Assembly (NCBI GenBank): GCA_020055645.1
Contig: CM034549.1
Span: 17,505,930 to 17,569,929 of the forward strand
DNA: 64,000 nt
From: Tomocerus qinae
Taxonomy: Eukaryota > Arthropoda > Collembola > Entomobryomorpha > Tomoceridae
Direction: 5' to 3'
The translations under genes were made by a program, and so were the position numbers. The notes under the pieces were generated by a model. The model was not told where the DNA came from. It saw only the letters and a list, made by a program, of their open reading frames with translations, and ran no database searches. Below, in pieces: positions 59,539 to 64,000 of the stretch. How positions within the stretch are numbered: position 1 is the stretch's first letter; each line of letters begins with the position of its first letter.

Positions 59539-61714
59539 ATGAAGAGCAATCTAAAATTAAATAGTGTCGAGTACTATGTCAGTGTTTGGATTGTGGTTTC
59601 AATATTTGTACATTCATCGCATTCCATTAGACGATATACCGGTAAGGAACATTTTTCTCAAAGGCAAACGCCTTGGATTTTATCAAGAAATTCATCTCTG
59701 TTAAATAGCGATATTTACCTAACTACGGTGAGATCCGTTTTACAATAACAAAATTAAAATAGACTATGCAGCACATAATATATATACTATTGTTAAGATA
59801 ATATCGATGATCTTGGAGATTCTGGGCATCATTCGTTAATGTATCCTGTTTTAATGAATTTTATTTTGTGATGGGTAAAGCCACAATTGATTGAAAAGTA
59901 TGGATTTCTCTCTGAGAGTCATTCGGTGGAAACTGAAGACCACTACTACATTGTTCTCCATAGAATACCTTACGGAAGAAATGAAACGAAGATGAGAGGA
60001 TCTCATAATAGTACAATACATTTCCCTAAAGAGGATTGGAAATGTAATTCTACTTCCTACTATTCAAATATTTCAAATGACACTTACGTGAAAGGAAAGC
60101 CAGTTGTATTTCTAATGCATGGATTAGGGAGCAGTTCTTCAGATTGGCTTATGAATTCGGTTGACAAAGCATTACGTATGAAATTATATTTCCCTATTTT
60201 GGTCTTTCTGTACTTACATAGCATAGCATAGCATATCTTATACATTAATTTATTGTGCTATTTTTTGGTTATCTGGAATTGATAAAGCGTACAAACTGGC
60301 AGATGCAGGTTACGACGTTTGGATAGGTAATTATTAAAGTGCCATTTGTGCTTAACTTGTGATTTACAATTTAATTATTTACCTGTAATGAGTAGATACA
60401 ATTTGGCCTCGTCTAATTTGTTGTTGCAGGAAATACTCGAGGAAATACATATTCCACAAGGCATAAATTTCTTCCTTATTCTGATGGGGAATATTGGAAT
60501 TTCAGGTAGGATTTCATACAATAAATAGAATGCTTACTTAGTATTGATTGGAAAATAACTTAAGATATTTCCAGTCTCCATGAAATGGGAGTTTACGATA
60601 ACGTTGCTGCAATAGACTACATACTTAATCGGACAAACCAAAATAGTCTTTTCTATATTGGGCACTCGACAGGTGCCACTCTACTTTTCATTACCCTATC
60701 CGCAAGACCAGAGTATGCCACTAAAATAAGATTCTTCGGAGCTGCCTCTCCTGTTGTGTTTCTCACGAATTCCATAAGCCCATTAGCAAAAATTCCTGCA
60801 TCAATCATTTTAAAGGTAAGTGACTAAATCAGTCTTTTTGATAAACCAGTTTGTTTTTAATTTGGCGATAACCTAATTTATTCTTTCTTACATCCACTTA
60901 GAAAAGTCTCGGAAACACAATTTTCAATGGAAATGTTTTTAATTTTCTGCTGACAAATGTCTTACATAAGATTGGTCCTAAATTATGTGGGAATCCTATT
61001 TTATCCAAGAAATTCTGCAAAAATCTGCTGTACGTCATTGCTGGGTTCGATGGGCCCCAAATCAATCATGTAAATTCTAATTCTATATTTATGCATAAAA
61101 TTTTGCAGTTTTTGTGGCTCGGTCAAACTAAAAGGCTCCACCTACCCTACAAACCTAACCTAATTTACCATAATAACATATTCTAAGGGTGGGGCCTTTT
61201 TGGCGATATTACGATGGGTATGTGTAATCGTTTGTAATTTTATACCAAGACTCAACTTCCAGTGATCGTGAGTCATACACCTTCACCGACATCAATTAAA
61301 ACAATCGCCCACTTCCTTCAGTATTTTAACACAGACAGATTCGGTATGTTTGATTTTGGATGGTGGAAAAATTACCACAAGTATGGGAGTTTCATTCCTC
61401 CGGAGTATGATTTACGAAGAACGACTGTTCCAACCGCGATATTTTACGGTCTGAATGATCTGATTACAGTCCCTAAGGTTTGTAAGTTACTTTTAGTCGT
61501 CTCGAGTAAAAGACAAATTCCAATTTAACAATGAAATTCTTTGTAGGATTCTAGAAAACTTGCTAAACGTGTTCCCAATCTTGTTGTCTTTTCTCAAGTG
61601 AAATGGCCATTGTGGAATCATCTGGATGCAGTTTATGCTAAAGACGCTGACGTTTTTCTTTACGATCCCTTAATGACACTGATGCAAAATTATAAATTCG
61701 ATACACGATTTTAA
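59539..61714 (+). CDS. Acid lipase (lipase 3 / gastric-lysosomal lipase family), copy 1
   Basis: Eight exons, 59539-59727, 59881-60175, 60288-60326, 60430-60505, 60575-60815, 60902-61069, 61250-61477 and 61547-61714, give 467 residues. N-terminal signal sequence (VSVWIVVSIFVHSSHS). Family blocks in order: KYGFLSESHSVETEDHYYIV, then KPVVFLMHGLGSSSSDW (oxyanion region), LADAGYDVWIGNTRGNTYS, SLHEMGVYDNVAAIDYIL, the nucleophile elbow GHSTG (Ser about 231), FYGLNDLITVPKD (catalytic Asp about 406) and WNHLD (catalytic His about 437). The triad is complete, so an active alpha/beta-hydrolase acting on triglycerides or sterol esters is expected, secreted or lysosomal. A longer than usual segment between the N-terminal block and the oxyanion region carries several N-glycosylation sequons (NET, NST, NIS, NDT). 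Same strand as the next lipase, 818 bp upstream of it. Confidence 0.95.
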
Positions 61715-62532
61715 TTTTTGCTTTTCCCCTACTGAATTTTTATTCTTTACAGCTATAAAAGCTTGGTTTGTGCAAGTCGAGTACCCTCTTCATTGTATCT
61801 TACGCTTTTTATTAAAAATCGTGTTAAATTATTACGAGTTCTAAAATCAATGGAGAAAAAAATTGAAACAATATCTATATAATCCAATTGGAGAAATTAT
61901 TTACATACGCATTCCAATAATGTATCGGTTGTTGATAGCATACATATAATATTAAAATTACTATGATTAATATTTTTGTTCTCTTAAATCCCAAATATTG
62001 AAATTTTCAAAGCGCCCTAAAGGAATTTTTCATACGCTATGCGTTGTAAATATGAACTTATGTTAAGCGATCATTGGAACGGGTTCAGTTGTAATGATTA
62101 TAGTAATAACTGATTACTAATTGTATGATTAACTTATTTTCGTAATAGTGTAGTTGATAACCTTGGATTATAATGCACTGACTAAAGTTGGAATCTGTAC
62201 ATGTTTTACATTTAGTTGCACATTCCATTAGGTTAACCATTGACCTGTGTAATTTAGCTCAGGAGTTCAGACAGTCTACAGGTGTAGATTACATACGACA
62301 TGCGGGTGTGTTAAATATTCCATATCAAACCTTAATTATGTGAACCTGTCACTAAATTAGAGAGTATATTGCCACAACTTGTGCAACTGATGGATCATCC
62401 GATCGTTTATTGGCCATAATAATAATTCACAGATGGATCACATTCTCCTGTGCTATGAATAGATTTATCTTCAAGTTCTAGTATGCACTTAGTTTTCATG
62501 GAATTGAAAGACTGAATTAAACCTGCTACGCG
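61715..62532. other. Intergenic region between the tandem lipases
   Basis: 818 bp between the lipase 1 stop and the lipase 2 ATG. No coding sequence; it holds the 3' UTR of lipase 1 and the promoter of lipase 2. Confidence 0.6.
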
Positions 62533-64000
62533 ATGAATAGTCTCAGTAGTCTAATTCTATTTACTTTTTTGAGCATTTATATGCTGCATTTTCTTCCAAG
62601 GAGTTACAGTAGAAATTTAAATATCTCGGACAATATTGTGGAGCAATTATTAGACTCATACTTTGCATCTCTTCCTTTGAATTATGAAACTTTGTCGTTA
62701 GTTCTTGGACCGGATTGGGAATCTAAACTAGAAGCAGAACTTCACCTTAAAGCAACTGACGAATTGCTCACTGGGGTAAACTCATAATTTCGAAAAATGT
62801 TTCTATAAATTCTTTAGATATGATTTTCTTGATTTTACAGGCTGAAATTGCCACTAAAAATGGCTACCCATTTGAAACTCACAAAGTACACACAAAGGAC
62901 AATTACGTATTGACCCTGCACAGAGTCAATGGTAAACATCCTTCTTCAGATGTTTTAGAAAACAAACCCGTTGTTCTTATTCAGCATGGACTCCTTCAAT
63001 CATCGGACGATTGGTTCAGAAATGAAGCCGAGAGCTACTTGCGTAACGGATTTTTAGAATTTATAATTTTGCTTTGGATTTCATTGAAATTGAATAAAAC
63101 TGTTGAAATGTTTTGCAGCATTCCTTTTGGCTGATGAAAATTATGATGTATGGTTAGCTAACTCCCGAGGGAATAAATATTCCAACGAGCATTTAACACT
63201 AGAGGAAGATACTTTGGAATTTTACGACTTTACGTAGGTTTTACTTCACATATGCATGAAATTGCTGATTTAAATCCGAATTACGTGGTAATTTATTCAT
63301 CTGATGATAGTTTCCATGAAATGGGGCAGTACGATCTTCCAGCAACGATTGACTTCATATTAGCAGCAACAAATCAGACAAGACTTAATTATATTGGATG
63401 TTCAGTAGGGACAACCAACTTTTACGTCACAATGTCAACTTTTCCAGATTACAACCAGAAGATCAATTTCATGGCTGCTCTTAGCCCAGTTGCATTTTTA
63501 GTCAATACTACCAGTCCTGTTAAGACTCTGGCTCCATTCACAGATGAATTAAAGGTTAGTCAGAGGTTGAAAATTCACTAAATAACTTTTCCACAAAGAT
63601 GAATTGTTTTATGCATGCTGAATTTATTTTTTAGGGACTATTCTCAACTTTAAGTACAAAACGATTCAATCCTCCTAAATTGCAATCTATAGTCAATAGT
63701 TATTTGCCGAGGTTGTGTTTCTTCAGGCTTGTGTCCAGAGGACTATGCAATAGCGTTAATAAAGTCCTTAAAGATTTCGGGATGACCAAATTTGAAAGTG
63801 TAAGCATCTATGCTTCTATACTTTATTTTCTACAATTACTAATATATCGAGAGATTACTGACAGATATAATTTTGTGTATTCCAGCACCATGTACAGCAA
63901 TTGTCTAAATATGCCCCAACAACTACATCTATCAAAACTATGATTCATTTTCTACAGCTGATAAAAGCTGCTGAATTCCAGCAGTATGACCATGGATCAG
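62533..64000 (+). CDS. Acid lipase (lipase 3 family), copy 2, cut by the window end
   Basis: Exons 62533-62775, 62841-63042, 63119-63233, 63311-63554, 63635-63799 and 63886 to the window end. Signal peptide at residues 1-26 (LILFTFLSIYMLHFLP). Family blocks: AEIATKNGYPFETHKVHTKD, KPVVLIQHGLLQSSDDW, LADENYDVWLANSRGNKYS, FHEMGQYDLPATIDFIL. The nucleophile elbow reads GCSVG (Ser about 218), where most acid lipases have GHSxG, so the His before the catalytic Ser is replaced by Cys. The last visible exon encodes QQLSKYAPTTTSIKTMIHF, matching the family region before the catalytic Asp; Asp and His lie beyond the window. The same exon order as lipase 1 shows a tandem duplicate. Activity may be altered. 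Confidence 0.93.

Overview
The window is AT-rich nuclear DNA from an animal with small spliceosomal introns (mostly 50-150 bp). Gene content points to an arthropod, most likely an insect: an organic-cation-transporter-type MFS carrier, a DM13 protein, a diptericin/attacin-like antimicrobial peptide, tandem acid lipases, an axonemal dynein and a large C2H2 zinc-finger protein. No prokaryotic, organellar or viral gene organisation was seen. Gene models were built by joining open reading frames at GT/AG sites so that reading phase is kept and family motifs run on across the joins.

Layout. 0.9-2.1 kb (+): secreted DM13-domain protein. 5.0-10.6 kb (+): 12-TM organic cation transporter (11 coding exons), converging on a minus-strand gene at 10.9-14.9 kb. 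That gene encodes a 1035-residue single-pass membrane protein whose ectodomain looks like domain III of the gamete fusogen HAP2/GCS1 and whose very long cytoplasmic tail carries 59-residue tandem repeats. It is head to head, 876 bp apart, with an inner-arm axonemal dynein heavy chain (15.8-33.3 kb, 54 coding exons, about 3978 aa). Insect motile axonemes are mostly in sperm, so the pair may form a male-germline expression unit. 37.1-40.6 kb (+): C2H2 zinc-finger factor with about ten fingers and an Asn/Ser-rich tail. 42.6-43.2 and 46.5-47.0 kb (-): two paralogous GNAT acetyltransferases, each in one coding exon, a possible horizontal acquisition. 49.1-50.3 kb (+): DOMON protein with His-rich ends and a GPI-type tail. 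51.1-51.8 kb (-): Gly-rich antimicrobial peptide. 53.9-54.1 kb (-): 92-residue two-pass membrane protein. 59.5-61.7 kb and 62.5 kb to the window end (+): two tandem acid lipases, the second cut by the window edge.

Repeats. A 20-bp minisatellite (about 28 copies) fills one dynein intron. A 524-bp element with terminal inverted repeats and flanking TAA lies between the GNAT genes. A long, nearly perfect inverted repeat lies at 53.2-53.6 kb. A cluster of diverged direct and inverted repeats lies at 57.4-58.4 kb. The large intergenic stretches (2.1-5.0, 33.3-37.1, 40.6-42.6, 47.0-49.1, 54.1-59.5 kb) hold no further coding sequence I can support.

The most interesting candidates are the apparently domain-III-only HAP2-like protein and its head-to-head arrangement with the dynein, the diptericin-like peptide with a TATA box and kappa-B-like site, the one-exon GNAT pair, and the histidine-rich DOMON protein.
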